This document shows positions 34,849 to 43,904 of a stretch of DNA of 64,000 nt, in pieces. Numbering within the stretch: position 1 is the stretch's first letter; the number at the start of each line of letters is the position of its first letter. This DNA is from an uncultured Roseburia sp. (GTDB lineage Bacteria; Bacillota; Clostridia; Lachnospirales; Lachnospiraceae): NCBI GenBank assembly GCA_910577925.1, contig CAJTOI010000016.1, positions 9,200-73,199 of the forward strand. Direction: 5' to 3'. Made by a program: the position numbers and the translations under genes. Below the pieces are notes generated by a model, which was not told the origin of the DNA, did not search any database, and saw only the letters and a program-made list of their open reading frames with translations.

Positions 34849-36026
34849 GAGAAAGAAAAAACAGGATGGTACCGGCGGGCTTTGTGCTGGCCGTCAGTCT
34901 GCTCGCGGCGTCTGTTACCGCGTTCCTTTCTGCCGGGTATTACAACCGCGTTCAGATCCGGGTGCTGGGGGAAATCTGCGGGGATGCTATAGAAAGGGAG
35001 CCGCAGGCGAAAGGGGCGATTCTGTCCGCATTGAAGGAGTACCGCTATGGGGTGGAGCCTTCGGCGGAGGAAAATATCATATGCGCCTGGGGCTATGACA
35101 GGAGCGTCTTTCTGCAGACCGCGGCAGCCGGACCTTTATTTGCGGCCGCAGGTTTTGCGGCGGGAGCGGCGCTGTTTTTTGTCACGGTTCTGCTCTGGAA
35201 CAAAAGAAATACGGAACGTATCACACGGCTTGCGGATTCCCTCGAAAAGGTAAATACCGGAGGGGACGGCGGGCTTTTTTTCGGCGGAGAGGATGCGTTT
35301 TCCGGGCTGCAGGATGAAATCGGCAAGACGGTCACGGAGCTGTATCAGACGAGGGAGGCGGCGCTTGCCGCCAGAAGCAATTTCGCGGAAAATCTGTCGA
35401 ATATCGCGCATCAGATTAAAACGCCCATCACGGCGATCTCTCTGTCCGTACAGATGCTGTCCGAAAATCCGTCTCCGGGATATCTCGATAAGATCCGCTG
35501 TCAGCTAGCGCATCTGACCCGTTTGGCGGATGGGCTGCTGTTGCTGTCACGCATTGACGAGGGGACGCTGGCGCTTGAAAAAAAGGAGACGGATGTTTTT
35601 ACGCTTCTGACGCTCGCGGCCGATAATCTGTGTGACCTGTTTGGAAAGGCGGGCGTTTCCGTCGCGATACCGGAAGCGGAGCCGGCGGTCATCTGCGTCG
35701 ATATGGACTGGACGATGGAAGCGCTTATGAATCTTATGAAAAACTGCATGGAACACACGCCGCGCGGGGGATGCGTCTGCTGCTCTTATGAGCAGAATCC
35801 CATCTACACGTGGATTCGGATTTGGGACAGCGGGGAGGGATTTGCGCGGGAGGATCTCCCGCATCTTTTTGAGCGGTTTTATCGGGGGAGCAATGCGGGC
35901 AGCGGGGGAATCGGCATCGGGCTCGCCCTCTCAAAAGCGATTATCGAGAGCCAGAACGGGACCGTTGCCGCCTGCAATCTGCCGGAGGGCGGGGCATGTT
36001 TTGAAGTCCGTATGTACTGTCACTGA
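34845..36026 (+). CDS. Sensor histidine kinase paired with the OmpR-type regulator
   Basis: A 393-residue kinase. Two spans at about residues 7-28 and 85-108 enclose an outside loop of roughly 55 residues, longer than the tiny loop of BceS-type kinases. HisKA has H189 (NIAHQIKTPITA); the ATPase domain holds MNLMKNCMEHT and DSGEGFAREDLPHLFERFYRG, then GGIGIGLALS. It starts at a GTG overlapping the regulator stop (GTGA), with GGAGGA six bases upstream. Immediately downstream are an ABC ATPase and a BceB-like permease, which suggests a drug- or peptide-sensing module. Confidence 0.92.
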   Translation: MRERKNRMVPAGFVLAVSLLAASVTAFLSAGYYNRVQIRVLGEICGDAIEREPQAKGAILSALKEYRYGVEPSAEENIICAWGYDRSVFLQTAAAGPLFAAAGFAAGAALFFVTVLLWNKRNTERITRLADSLEKVNTGGDGGLFFGGEDAFSGLQDEIGKTVTELYQTREAALAARSNFAENLSNIAHQIKTPITAISLSVQMLSENPSPGYLDKIRCQLAHLTRLADGLLLLSRIDEGTLALEKKETDVFTLLTLAADNLCDLFGKAGVSVAIPEAEPAVICVDMDWTMEALMNLMKNCMEHTPRGGCVCCSYEQNPIYTWIRIWDSGEGFAREDLPHLFERFYRGSNAGSGGIGIGLALSKAIIESQNGTVAACNLPEGGACFEVRMYCH

Positions 36027-36050
36027 GTTGTCACTTTTCGTTGGTATAAT
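36018..36050 (+). promoter_or_regulatory. Likely response-regulator operator and extended -10 promoter
   Basis: TGTCAC occurs at 36018-36023 and again at 36029-36034, 11 bases apart, the one-turn direct-repeat spacing typical of OmpR-family regulators. The extended -10 TGGTATAAT is at 36042-36050 and no good -35 is present, so an activator bound at the repeats fits. The first repeat lies at the end of the kinase gene. Confidence 0.65.
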
Positions 36051-36080
36051 AAAAGAGAAAAACGGGAAGGGAGTCAGGAC

Positions 36081-36758
36081 ATGGAGATTTTGAGATGTGA
36101 AAAGGTGCGGAAGGTGTACGGCGCCGACAAGAACCGGACGGTTGCGTTAGATCAGATTGATTTATCCGTCGAGAAGGGGGAGTTTGTCGCAGTCGTAGGA
36201 GCCTCCGGTTCCGGAAAGTCCACATTGCTGCACATATTGGGGACGGTGGACAGGCCGACGGAGGGAAAGGTCGTGATCGACGGAACGGATCTTTCTGCGC
36301 TGAATCAGACCGATGCGGCGTTGTTTAGGCGCAGAAAGGTGGGGATTGTGTATCAGTTTTACAATCTGATACCGACGCTTTCCGCCCGGAAAAATATACT
36401 AATGCCGCTTTTGCTGGATAAGAAGAAACCGAACCCGGAATATTTCGATAAGGTGGTAAATGCGCTGGGGATTGCAGACAAACTCGAGATGCTGCCGAAT
36501 CAGCTGTCGGGAGGCCAGCAGCAGCGGGCGGCGATTGCCCGCGCTCTGATTTACCGTCCCGCACTGCTGCTCGCGGACGAGCCGACCGGGAATCTGGATC
36601 AGAAAAATTCCGCGGAGGTGATGGATATGCTGAAATTGTCAAACCGGAATTTAAAACAGACGATCGTGCTGATCACGCATGACGAGAAAATTGCGCTTGG
36701 GGCGGACCGTATTGTAACGATGGAAGACGGCCGCATCGTCGGCGACGAGAGGAGGTAG
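36081..36758 (+). CDS. ABC transporter ATPase, BceA/MacB type
   Basis: A 225-residue ATPase. Walker A is GASGSGKST at about residue 41, the Q-loop VYQFYNLIPTLS, the signature LSGGQQQR near 142, Walker B LLADEPTGNLD, and the switch histidine ITHDEK. It is separated from the permease gene by two bases. With the upstream two-component system it resembles antimicrobial-peptide detoxification modules (BceRS-AB). Confidence 0.95.
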   Translation: MEILRCEKVRKVYGADKNRTVALDQIDLSVEKGEFVAVVGASGSGKSTLLHILGTVDRPTEGKVVIDGTDLSALNQTDAALFRRRKVGIVYQFYNLIPTLSARKNILMPLLLDKKKPNPEYFDKVVNALGIADKLEMLPNQLSGGQQQRAAIARALIYRPALLLADEPTGNLDQKNSAEVMDMLKLSNRNLKQTIVLITHDEKIALGADRIVTMEDGRIVGDERR

Positions 36759-36760
36759 CT

Positions 36761-38968
36761 ATGTGGAAAGATTATTTATCCGGCTATCTGAAACATAACC
36801 GCACGTCGGGCGTCTCCGTGATGCTTGCAGCGTTTCTTTCCGCGCTGCTTTTGTCCCTGCTGTGCAGCCTCTCCTACAATTTATGGTTCTATGAGGTTGA
36901 GCGGCTGAAAGCGGAAGAGGGGGACTGGCAGGCCCGCATGACGGGCGAGATCACGGAAGCGGAGCTTGCGTTGATCCGAAATTATGCGAATGTGGAAAAC
37001 GCAGTTATGAACGCGGAATTGTCCGATGAAAACGGGACTGCGGCGGATATTTATTTGAATAATATGCGGAGTATTTTTAAGGATATGCCGCAGATTGCCA
37101 GGCTTGCGGGCCTTCCGCCAGAGGCGGTAACGTATCACTATGCGCTGCTGAATCTGTATCTGATCCGGGATTCCTCCGACACGGCGCTGCGCTGGGTGTT
37201 TCCGTTTTTCTGCATGGTTGTGGCGGCGGCCTGTCTCTCGCTTGTGCTCGTGATTCACAATGCGTTTGCGGTAACGATGCATACAAGGATCCGCCAGTTC
37301 GGTATTTTCTCGAGTATCGGGGCGACGCCGCGGCAGATACGCGCCTGCCTTTTGCAGGAGGCGTTTTATTTATGCACCGTGCCGATTGCGGCCGGTAATG
37401 TGCTCGGTATTTTCACCGGCATGGGCATTGTGGAGGGGATGAATCTCGTGCTGGCCGATGTGGGGGGAAGGCTTGTGCTGCCGTTTTCGTATCATCCGCT
37501 GCTGCTGCCCGCATCCCTGCTCCTTGCGGCGCTGACGATATGGATTTCCGCATGGATTCCCGCGAAGAAATTAAGCAGGCTGACGCCGCTTGAAGCAATG
37601 AAAAATACCGGTGAATTTACGCTGAAACGGAAAAGGGATTCCCGCATAGTATCGCGGCTGTTCGGGCTGCCGGGTGAGCTTGCCCAAAATGCGCTCAAGG
37701 CGCAGAAAAAGGCCCTGCGCACCGCCTCGATCTCCCTGACGCTCGCTTTTTTGTCTTTTTCTTTTCTGATGTGCTTTTTTGCGGTGGCGACGGTCAGCCA
37801 GAGAGAGAGCTATTTTGAGAGATATCAGGATGCCTGGGATGTGATGGTGACTGTGAAAGATACGGAAATCGGCGGGTTTGCGGAGGCGGACGCCGTGCGG
37901 GCAATTTCCGGAATCGAGAGCGGCACGGTGTATCAGAAAGCAATGGCGAAACGGTTTGTCGCGCCGGAAGAGCTCGGCGCGGAAATGAAAAAAGCGGGAG
38001 GACTCGCCGATGCGCCCGCGGAGTATGTGTCCGCCGCAGACGGCGGATGGCTGGTCAATGCGCCGCTTGTGATTATCGATGATGCAAGTTTTCTGGAATA
38101 CTGTACGCGGATCGGAGTCGAGGCGAAGCTTTCCGGCGCGGTGATTTTAAACAGGACTTACGATGCCGCAGATCCGAATTTCCGCGCGCGGCGCGCATTT
38201 CCCTATCTGACCGGAGAAGAGGGCGCGACAACACTCGCGCGGGCGGGGAAAGAGGATGTAACCGTTAAGCTTCCGGTGCTCGGGTATACGCAGGAGGTTC
38301 CCGTTTTGCGGGAGGAGTACGGGACGCTGGATTTTTACGGGCTGGTGCATTTCCTTCCTGTGTCGTGCTGGAACGAAATCAAAGAGCAGGTGCAGGGCGC
38401 AGAAGAGGACTGCTATATCCGGATTCTGACAGAGGAGGAAACGCCGGCGCAATTGAATGAAATCGGGAACGCGGTTTTGCGGCTGCTTGGCGGGACGTAT
38501 GAGACGGAAATCGAAAACCGCATTCAGGAAAGGCTTGACAATGACAGGATGATGAGCGGGATGAAAGCAATTCTTACCGTCTTTTGCATCCTGCTTGCGG
38601 CAATCGGAATCGGAAATGTATTTTCCAATACGTTCGGTTTTGTGCGCCAGCGGAAACGGGAATTTGCCCGCTATCTGTCGGTCGGGATGATCCCGGACGA
38701 AATGAAAAAAATCTTTTTTGTCGAGGCGCTTGTGCTTGCGGGGCGGCCGGTGCTTTTGACATTGCCCGTCACCGCTGCGGCCGTGGCCGCATTTATCCGG
38801 ATAAGCTACCTTCCGCCGGCGCTTTTTCTCGGGGAAGTGCCGTTTCTGCAGATGGCGGTATTTGCCGCGGCCGTTTTCGGATGCGTGGGACTTGCCTATT
38901 ATCTGGGCGCGAAGAAGGTGCTCCGGAGTAATCCGATCGATGCGCTGCGGGATGATACCATCCTGTAG
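36761..38968 (+). CDS. ABC permease with two FtsX modules, BceB-like
   Basis: A 735-residue permease. I count spans at about residues 18-45, 140-170, 205-228, 245-265, 320-345, then a large outside domain (350-590), and final spans near 600-622, 655-685 and 695-720. FGIFSSIGATPRQIRACLLQEA and FARYLSVGMIPDEMKKIFF are the two FtsX cytoplasmic loops. Unlike classical BceB (about 650 residues, one big loop after span 7), it also has a 90-residue outside loop after the first span. It most likely removes or senses envelope-active peptides together with the ATPase upstream. Confidence 0.85.
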   Translation: MWKDYLSGYLKHNRTSGVSVMLAAFLSALLLSLLCSLSYNLWFYEVERLKAEEGDWQARMTGEITEAELALIRNYANVENAVMNAELSDENGTAADIYLNNMRSIFKDMPQIARLAGLPPEAVTYHYALLNLYLIRDSSDTALRWVFPFFCMVVAAACLSLVLVIHNAFAVTMHTRIRQFGIFSSIGATPRQIRACLLQEAFYLCTVPIAAGNVLGIFTGMGIVEGMNLVLADVGGRLVLPFSYHPLLLPASLLLAALTIWISAWIPAKKLSRLTPLEAMKNTGEFTLKRKRDSRIVSRLFGLPGELAQNALKAQKKALRTASISLTLAFLSFSFLMCFFAVATVSQRESYFERYQDAWDVMVTVKDTEIGGFAEADAVRAISGIESGTVYQKAMAKRFVAPEELGAEMKKAGGLADAPAEYVSAADGGWLVNAPLVIIDDASFLEYCTRIGVEAKLSGAVILNRTYDAADPNFRARRAFPYLTGEEGATTLARAGKEDVTVKLPVLGYTQEVPVLREEYGTLDFYGLVHFLPVSCWNEIKEQVQGAEEDCYIRILTEEETPAQLNEIGNAVLRLLGGTYETEIENRIQERLDNDRMMSGMKAILTVFCILLAAIGIGNVFSNTFGFVRQRKREFARYLSVGMIPDEMKKIFFVEALVLAGRPVLLTLPVTAAAVAAFIRISYLPPALFLGEVPFLQMAVFAAAVFGCVGLAYYLGAKKVLRSNPIDALRDDTIL

Positions 38969-38984
38969 GAGCGGAATCTCCCGC

Positions 38985-39013
38985 TTGCAATTTGTCCATG
39001 ATCAGTATATAAT
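38985..39013 (+). promoter_or_regulatory. Sigma-A promoter for serS
   Basis: TTGCAA (38985-38990), 17 bases, consensus TATAAT (39008-39013). The leader to serS is only about 55 bases, too short for a T-box. Confidence 0.8.
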
Positions 39014-39075
39014 ACGAATATTCTTATGAGCGGTTCCTCGAGCCGTGAACAGCAACCGATTATGGAGGAATAGCG

Positions 39076-40365
39076 ATGATTGATTTAAAGTTTTTGAGAG
39101 AGAATCCGGAGATTGTAAAGCAGAATATTAAAAATAAGTTTCAGGAGCACAAGCTGCCGCTTGTGGACGAGGTGATCACGTTAGACGCGCAGGCGCGCAA
39201 GACGCAGCAGGAGGCGGACGAGCTCCGCGCAAAGAGAAATCAGCTCTCAAAGGAGATCGGAAAGCTGATGGGACAGGGCAAAAGAGACGAGGCGGAAGCG
39301 GTAAAGGCCCAGGTCGCAGAAGGCGCGTCCCGTCTGTCCGAGCTTGAGGAGCGGGAGCGCGAACTGCAGGAGAAGGTCGCAAAGATTATGATGACGATTC
39401 CGAATATCATCGATCCTTCGGTGCCGATCGGAAAGGATGATTCCTGCAATGTGGAGATTGAGAAGTTCGGAGAACCCGTGGTTCCGGCATTTGAGATTCC
39501 GTACCACACCGAGATCATGGAACGCTTTTGCGGGATTGATCTGGATGCGGCCGGGAAGGTGGCCGGAAACGGATTTTACTACCTGATGGGGGATATCGCG
39601 CGGCTGCACTCCGCAGTGATTTCCTACGCGCGCGATTTTATGATTGACCGTGGATTTACCTATGTGATTCCGCCGTTTATGATCCGCAGCAATGTGGTGA
39701 CCGGTGTGATGAGCTTTGACGAGATGGACGCGATGATGTATAAGATCGAGGGGGAGGATTTGTATCTGATCGGTACCTCCGAGCACTCGATGATCGGCAA
39801 GTTTATCGACACCATCAATGACGAGGAGAAGCTGCCCTACACGCTGACTTCTTATTCTCCGTGCTTCCGCAAGGAGAAGGGAGCGCACGGCATTGAGGAG
39901 CGCGGCGTCTACCGCATCCATCAGTTTGAGAAGCAGGAGATGATTGTGGTCTGCAGACCCGAGGAATCCCCGCTGTACTATGACAAGCTGTGGCAGAATA
40001 CCGTGGATCTGTTCCGCAGTCTCGATATTCCGGTGCGCACGCTGGAGTGCTGCTCGGGAGATCTTGCCGATCTGAAAGTGAAATCCTGCGACGTGGAGGC
40101 GTGGTCTCCGCGCCAGAAGAAATATTTCGAGGTCGGAAGCTGCTCGAATCTCGGCGACGCACAGGCACGTCGATTGAAGATCCGCGTAAAGGGGAAAGAC
40201 GGCGCGAAGTATTTTGCACACACGTTGAACAACACCGTGGTCGCTCCGCCCCGTATGCTGATCGCATTTCTCGAGAACAACCTCAACGAGGACGGAAGCG
40301 TCAATATTCCGGCGGCGCTGCGGCCGTATATGGGCGGGAAGGAAACCCTTGTTCCGGTGAAATAA
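39076..40365 (+). CDS. serS: Seryl-tRNA synthetase
   Basis: A 429-residue class II aminoacyl-tRNA synthetase charging tRNA-Ser. Residues 1-105 form the tRNA-binding coiled coil (starts MIDLKFLRENPEIVKQN). Motif 2 is FRKEKGAHGIEERGVYRIHQFEK and motif 3 lies near NNTVVAPPRMLIAFLEN. Length and motifs are complete. It has its own promoter and terminator. Confidence 0.97.
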   Translation: MIDLKFLRENPEIVKQNIKNKFQEHKLPLVDEVITLDAQARKTQQEADELRAKRNQLSKEIGKLMGQGKRDEAEAVKAQVAEGASRLSELEERERELQEKVAKIMMTIPNIIDPSVPIGKDDSCNVEIEKFGEPVVPAFEIPYHTEIMERFCGIDLDAAGKVAGNGFYYLMGDIARLHSAVISYARDFMIDRGFTYVIPPFMIRSNVVTGVMSFDEMDAMMYKIEGEDLYLIGTSEHSMIGKFIDTINDEEKLPYTLTSYSPCFRKEKGAHGIEERGVYRIHQFEKQEMIVVCRPEESPLYYDKLWQNTVDLFRSLDIPVRTLECCSGDLADLKVKSCDVEAWSPRQKKYFEVGSCSNLGDAQARRLKIRVKGKDGAKYFAHTLNNTVVAPPRMLIAFLENNLNEDGSVNIPAALRPYMGGKETLVPVK

Positions 40366-40403
40366 CAGTCCTGCGACAGGATGTGAGAAGAATAAAAAGA
40401 GAG

Positions 40404-40443
40404 AACCCCTGCTGTGATTCCATGGGATTGCGGCAGGGGTTTT
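40404..40443 (+). terminator. Terminator after serS
   Basis: AACCCCTGC pairs with GCAGGGGTT around a 20-base loop that can pair further, then TTT. Confidence 0.85.
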
Positions 40444-40456
40444 CCCGTACAGAGAA

Positions 40457-40494
40457 TGGTTTCGATAGTATAAATTGTGGTTTCGATATTGATA
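40457..40494 (+). promoter_or_regulatory. Direct-repeat activator site before the sugar importer operon
   Basis: TGGTTTCGATA occurs at 40457-40467 and 40478-40488, 21 bases start to start (two helix turns). It abuts TTGATA (40489-40494), a possible -35 with a weak -10 (TGTAAA, 40514-40519). This is the layout of AraC-type activator sites; the YesN-like regulator encoded in the same operon is the natural candidate. Confidence 0.6.
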
Positions 40495-40551
40495 TCTTAC
40501 GGCGTCCTTTTTTTGTAAACTGATTTTATCAGAACAAAGGGAGGTTTTTTT

Positions 40552-42066
40552 ATGAGAAAGAAAACAATCAGCGTATTATTGGCGGCGGCGCTGGGGCTTA
40601 CGATGCTCGCAGGGTGCGGCGGAGACAAGGATGCGGCAGGCAGTGCAGACGGAAACGGCAGCGCCGCGGGTACGGAAAGTTCCGGGGGCAGTCAGAGCCA
40701 GGCGGAGATCGAAAAAATTAAAATTTATGTACCGACTGCAAACAAATTTGATGATATGGATCGAGTGATGGCGGCGGTCAACGAGATCAGCAGGGAGAAA
40801 ATCGGCGTTGAGGTGGAATTTAAGGCGTACGAGTTCGGACAGTGGTTTCAACAGTATTCGCTGTTCTTAAGCGGAACGGAGGATGTGGATATTCTCGCAA
40901 ATTACGGGGGATATTTAAATGCGGTCTCCCAGGGCGCTGCGTATGATCTGACGGATCTTTTGCAGGAATACGGTCAGGATATCGTTGCGATGGAGGGTGA
41001 ATATTTAAAGAGCGGAGAAGTGGACGGCGTACAGTATGCGATTCCGATTTATGCATCTTACGCGTGGACGATGGGAATCATATACAGACAGGATGTGGTG
41101 GATGAGCTTGGTTTGCAGGATCAGGTAGCCGTGGTCAAAACCTTAGAGGACTGGGGAGCCGTTTTGGAGGCGGTGAAAGCGGCAAAACCGGATATGACGC
41201 CGTTTGTCTCAAATAGCGGCAACACGGCGCCCGTGTTCCAGTACGGTACCTGGGATGACCTCGGCAATAACTACGGAGTTCTGATGAACGGCGGGGATAA
41301 CACCGAGGTGGTAAATCTGTTTGAGACGGAGGAGTATGCAAGGCTCTGCGGGATTCTGCACGACTGGTATGTGAAGGGGTATTCGAATAAGGATATTCAG
41401 ACACAGACCGATTCATTTACGGTTCTGACGCAGAATGACGCGGCCTTTTCGACACTCGGACAGACCGATTTTAACACGTCTTTCTATCAGTCGACCTCAT
41501 GCGGAAAAGATATGGGAATCGTGATGCTCGACGTGCCGGTTGCAAGAACCTACAACAATGTTACATACACGGTGATGTCAAATACAAAGCACCCCGAAGC
41601 GTGCATGAAATTTTTGAATCTTTGGTTTTCGGACGAGGAGATCGGAAATCTGATCAGCTACGGAATAGAGGGCGAGCATTATCAGATCAACGAAGACGGA
41701 ATGGGCTGCTATGTGGACGGGCAGGATCCGTCGAGCTGTACCTACCATCTCGGTTCGGCGATTTCAAATACGAACAGAATCCGCTGGGAGAGTGAGAATC
41801 CGGAATATGCGCAGCTTCTTGTGGACAGCAACACAAATGCGGAGAAATCAAAAGCGCTCGGGTTTGGTTTTAATACGGCGAATGTGACGAATGAGATTAC
41901 ACAGTTAGACAATGTCTGCAGCAAATATCAGATTGGTCTGGAGTGCGGCGCGCTTGACCCGGAGGTATATCTTCCCGAATTTAACGCGGCGCTTAAGGAA
42001 AACGGCCTTGACACTGTCATCGCGGAGAAACAGCGTCAGCTGGATGCGTTTCTGGAGGCTGAGTAA
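40552..42066 (+). CDS. Sugar ABC transporter binding lipoprotein (LplA-type, DUF3502-like end)
   Basis: A 504-residue extracellular binding protein tethered by lipid at C22 (LTMLAGC). It has a bilobed family-1 solute-binding fold. The last 75 residues (KSKALGFGFNTANVTNEI, LECGALDPEVYLPEF) match the DUF3502 domain found in LplA-type oligosaccharide-binding proteins. It heads an operon with two permeases, a YesM/YesN pair, an esterase and a GH2 enzyme, so an acylated or decorated glycoside is the likely ligand. The start follows AAGGGAGG. Confidence 0.9.
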   Translation: MRKKTISVLLAAALGLTMLAGCGGDKDAAGSADGNGSAAGTESSGGSQSQAEIEKIKIYVPTANKFDDMDRVMAAVNEISREKIGVEVEFKAYEFGQWFQQYSLFLSGTEDVDILANYGGYLNAVSQGAAYDLTDLLQEYGQDIVAMEGEYLKSGEVDGVQYAIPIYASYAWTMGIIYRQDVVDELGLQDQVAVVKTLEDWGAVLEAVKAAKPDMTPFVSNSGNTAPVFQYGTWDDLGNNYGVLMNGGDNTEVVNLFETEEYARLCGILHDWYVKGYSNKDIQTQTDSFTVLTQNDAAFSTLGQTDFNTSFYQSTSCGKDMGIVMLDVPVARTYNNVTYTVMSNTKHPEACMKFLNLWFSDEEIGNLISYGIEGEHYQINEDGMGCYVDGQDPSSCTYHLGSAISNTNRIRWESENPEYAQLLVDSNTNAEKSKALGFGFNTANVTNEITQLDNVCSKYQIGLECGALDPEVYLPEFNAALKENGLDTVIAEKQRQLDAFLEAE

Positions 42067-42069
42067 GTT

Positions 42070-42993
42070 ATGAAAAAAACAAATTTTCAGAAACTGGCAA
42101 AACGTTACTGGCCGTTTTATATAATGGCGCTGCCGGCCTGCATTTATTTCTTTATCAACAGCTATATTCCGATGGGCGGCCTGATTCTGGCATTTGAAAA
42201 ATATACGGTGAGCGGGGGCATTTTCGGAAGTGAAAAGGTAGGACTTAGCAACTTTAAATTTTTATTTCAGAGCGCTGATGCGTGGATTATGACACGCAAC
42301 ACAATTTTATATAACCTTGCCTTTATTGTGATCGGGACCGTCATCTCGATTCTGGTGGCTTATCTTTTGCATGAACTGAAGCATGAGATGTCCAGAAAAG
42401 TGTATCAGACAGTCATATTGTTTCCGGGGCTTCTGTCGATTATCATTATCTCCTATCTTGCAAATGCGCTGCTTGCGGGGGATACCGGATATATCAATAT
42501 GCATATTTTAGCGCCGCTCGGTCTCGAACCGGTTTCCTTTTACAGCGAACAGAAATGGTGGCCGTTTATCTTGATTTTTATCCATTTCTGGCAGATGACG
42601 GGTTCGAACTGTATTCTGTATCTCGCCAATATGTCGGCGATCGATCCGGGACTTTACGAGGCGGCAAATCTCGACGGGGCAAACCGGTTCCGCTGTTTTA
42701 TGAACATTACATTGCCCTGCCTGGTTCCGACGATTGTCACGCTGACGATTTTATCGGTCGGAAAGATATTTAACTCGGATTTCGGATTGTTTTATCAGGT
42801 GCCGATGAACAGCGGGGCAATCATCGACGTGACGCAGACGATTGATACCTATGTGTACCGCGGACTGATGAACACGGCCAATATGGGGATGTCGGCTGCG
42901 GCATGCTTCTATCAGTCGATAGTCGGCTTCTGCCTTGTGATGATTACAAATGCGCTGGTCAGAAAATTTAGCAGAGAAAATGCGATGTTCTAG
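42070..42993 (+). CDS. Sugar ABC permease, LplB-type
   Basis: A 307-residue permease with six membrane spans. It begins with a basic stretch and the family sequence YWPFYIMALPACIYFFINSYIPMGG. The EAA loop is YEAANLDGANRFRCFMNITLP. It starts three bases after the binding-protein stop. It pairs with the next gene to form the channel of an importer without its own ATPase gene. Confidence 0.93.
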   Translation: MKKTNFQKLAKRYWPFYIMALPACIYFFINSYIPMGGLILAFEKYTVSGGIFGSEKVGLSNFKFLFQSADAWIMTRNTILYNLAFIVIGTVISILVAYLLHELKHEMSRKVYQTVILFPGLLSIIIISYLANALLAGDTGYINMHILAPLGLEPVSFYSEQKWWPFILIFIHFWQMTGSNCILYLANMSAIDPGLYEAANLDGANRFRCFMNITLPCLVPTIVTLTILSVGKIFNSDFGLFYQVPMNSGAIIDVTQTIDTYVYRGLMNTANMGMSAAACFYQSIVGFCLVMITNALVRKFSRENAMF

Positions 42994-43004
42994 GAGGTGG
43001 GGAA

Positions 43005-43889
43005 ATGGTTAAGAAGGACAGAGGATTTCAGATAACGGCTCATATGATTATGATCTGCATGACCGTGATGGTTATTTTCCCGGTAGCGCTTTTGATCATG
43101 TCCTCTCTTTCACCGGAGTCTGATATTATCAAATACGGGTATTCGCTGATTCCCAAAAAGATAGATGTTACGGCCTATCGGTATATTTTCGGGGAGGGCA
43201 GTGTGTTTCATTCGTATCTGGTGACGATTTTTGTCACGCTGGCAGGTACCGCGGTCAGTGTGGTCATCACGACGATGATTTCTTATACGCTGACGGTTCC
43301 GGGGCTTCCGGGCAAGCGCATTTTAAGCTTTTATGTGCTTTTTACGATGTTGTTTTCGGGCGGTCTCGTACCGAGTTATATGATGTGGTGCAATATATTT
43401 CACATCAAAAATACGATATGGGCGCTTCTGATTCCGTCTTTGCTGTGCAGCGCTTTTCATATTATGATTACAAGAACTTATTTTCAGAACAATATCCCGC
43501 AGGAAATTCTGGAGAGTGCGCGGATCGACGGAATGACGGAATTCGGAATCTTTTTTAAGATTGTGCTGCCGCTGAGCGTTCCGATTCTTGCGACGATCGG
43601 CTTTATGAAAGCACTGATGTATTGGAATGACTGGACAAATAGTTTATACTATATTACAGATAAGAAGCTGGTGGGAATACAGGCGCTGCTCAACAATATG
43701 CTGACGAATGCGCAGTACCTGGCGCAGTCCATGGATGCGTCGATGGTGGCGACCGATGCCGCAGCGATTCCGTCACTGACGCTGCGAATGGCGATCGCGG
43801 TGGTCGGCATGCTGCCGATGATTGTTCTGTATCCGTTTTTCCAGAAATATTATATGAAGGGACTTACGGTCGGAGCGGTAAAAGGATAA
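43005..43889 (+). CDS. Sugar ABC permease, LplC/YtcP-type
   Basis: A 294-residue permease with six spans. The EAA loop is LESARIDGMTEFGIFFKIVLP, and the C-terminus (YMKGLTVGAVKG) is typical. The start follows AGGAGGTGGGGAA, 11 bases after its partner. Its ATPase is presumably a shared MsmK-like protein elsewhere. Confidence 0.93.
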   Translation: MVKKDRGFQITAHMIMICMTVMVIFPVALLIMSSLSPESDIIKYGYSLIPKKIDVTAYRYIFGEGSVFHSYLVTIFVTLAGTAVSVVITTMISYTLTVPGLPGKRILSFYVLFTMLFSGGLVPSYMMWCNIFHIKNTIWALLIPSLLCSAFHIMITRTYFQNNIPQEILESARIDGMTEFGIFFKIVLPLSVPILATIGFMKALMYWNDWTNSLYYITDKKLVGIQALLNNMLTNAQYLAQSMDASMVATDAAAIPSLTLRMAIAVVGMLPMIVLYPFFQKYYMKGLTVGAVKG

Positions 43890-43904
43890 CGGAGGAGGCG
43901 CAGG

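Noticed and set aside
36028..36050. TTGTCA and TATAAT as a normal promoter pair
   Set aside because: The gap is only 11 bases; the extended -10 with an upstream activator site explains the region better.
34845..38968. Strict BceRS-BceAB identity
   Set aside because: The kinase has a roughly 55-residue outside loop and the permease has an extra outer loop after the first span, so only the general likeness is kept.
38968..39076. T-box leader for serS
   Set aside because: Promoter and start are only about 60 bases apart; no specifier loop or antiterminator fits.
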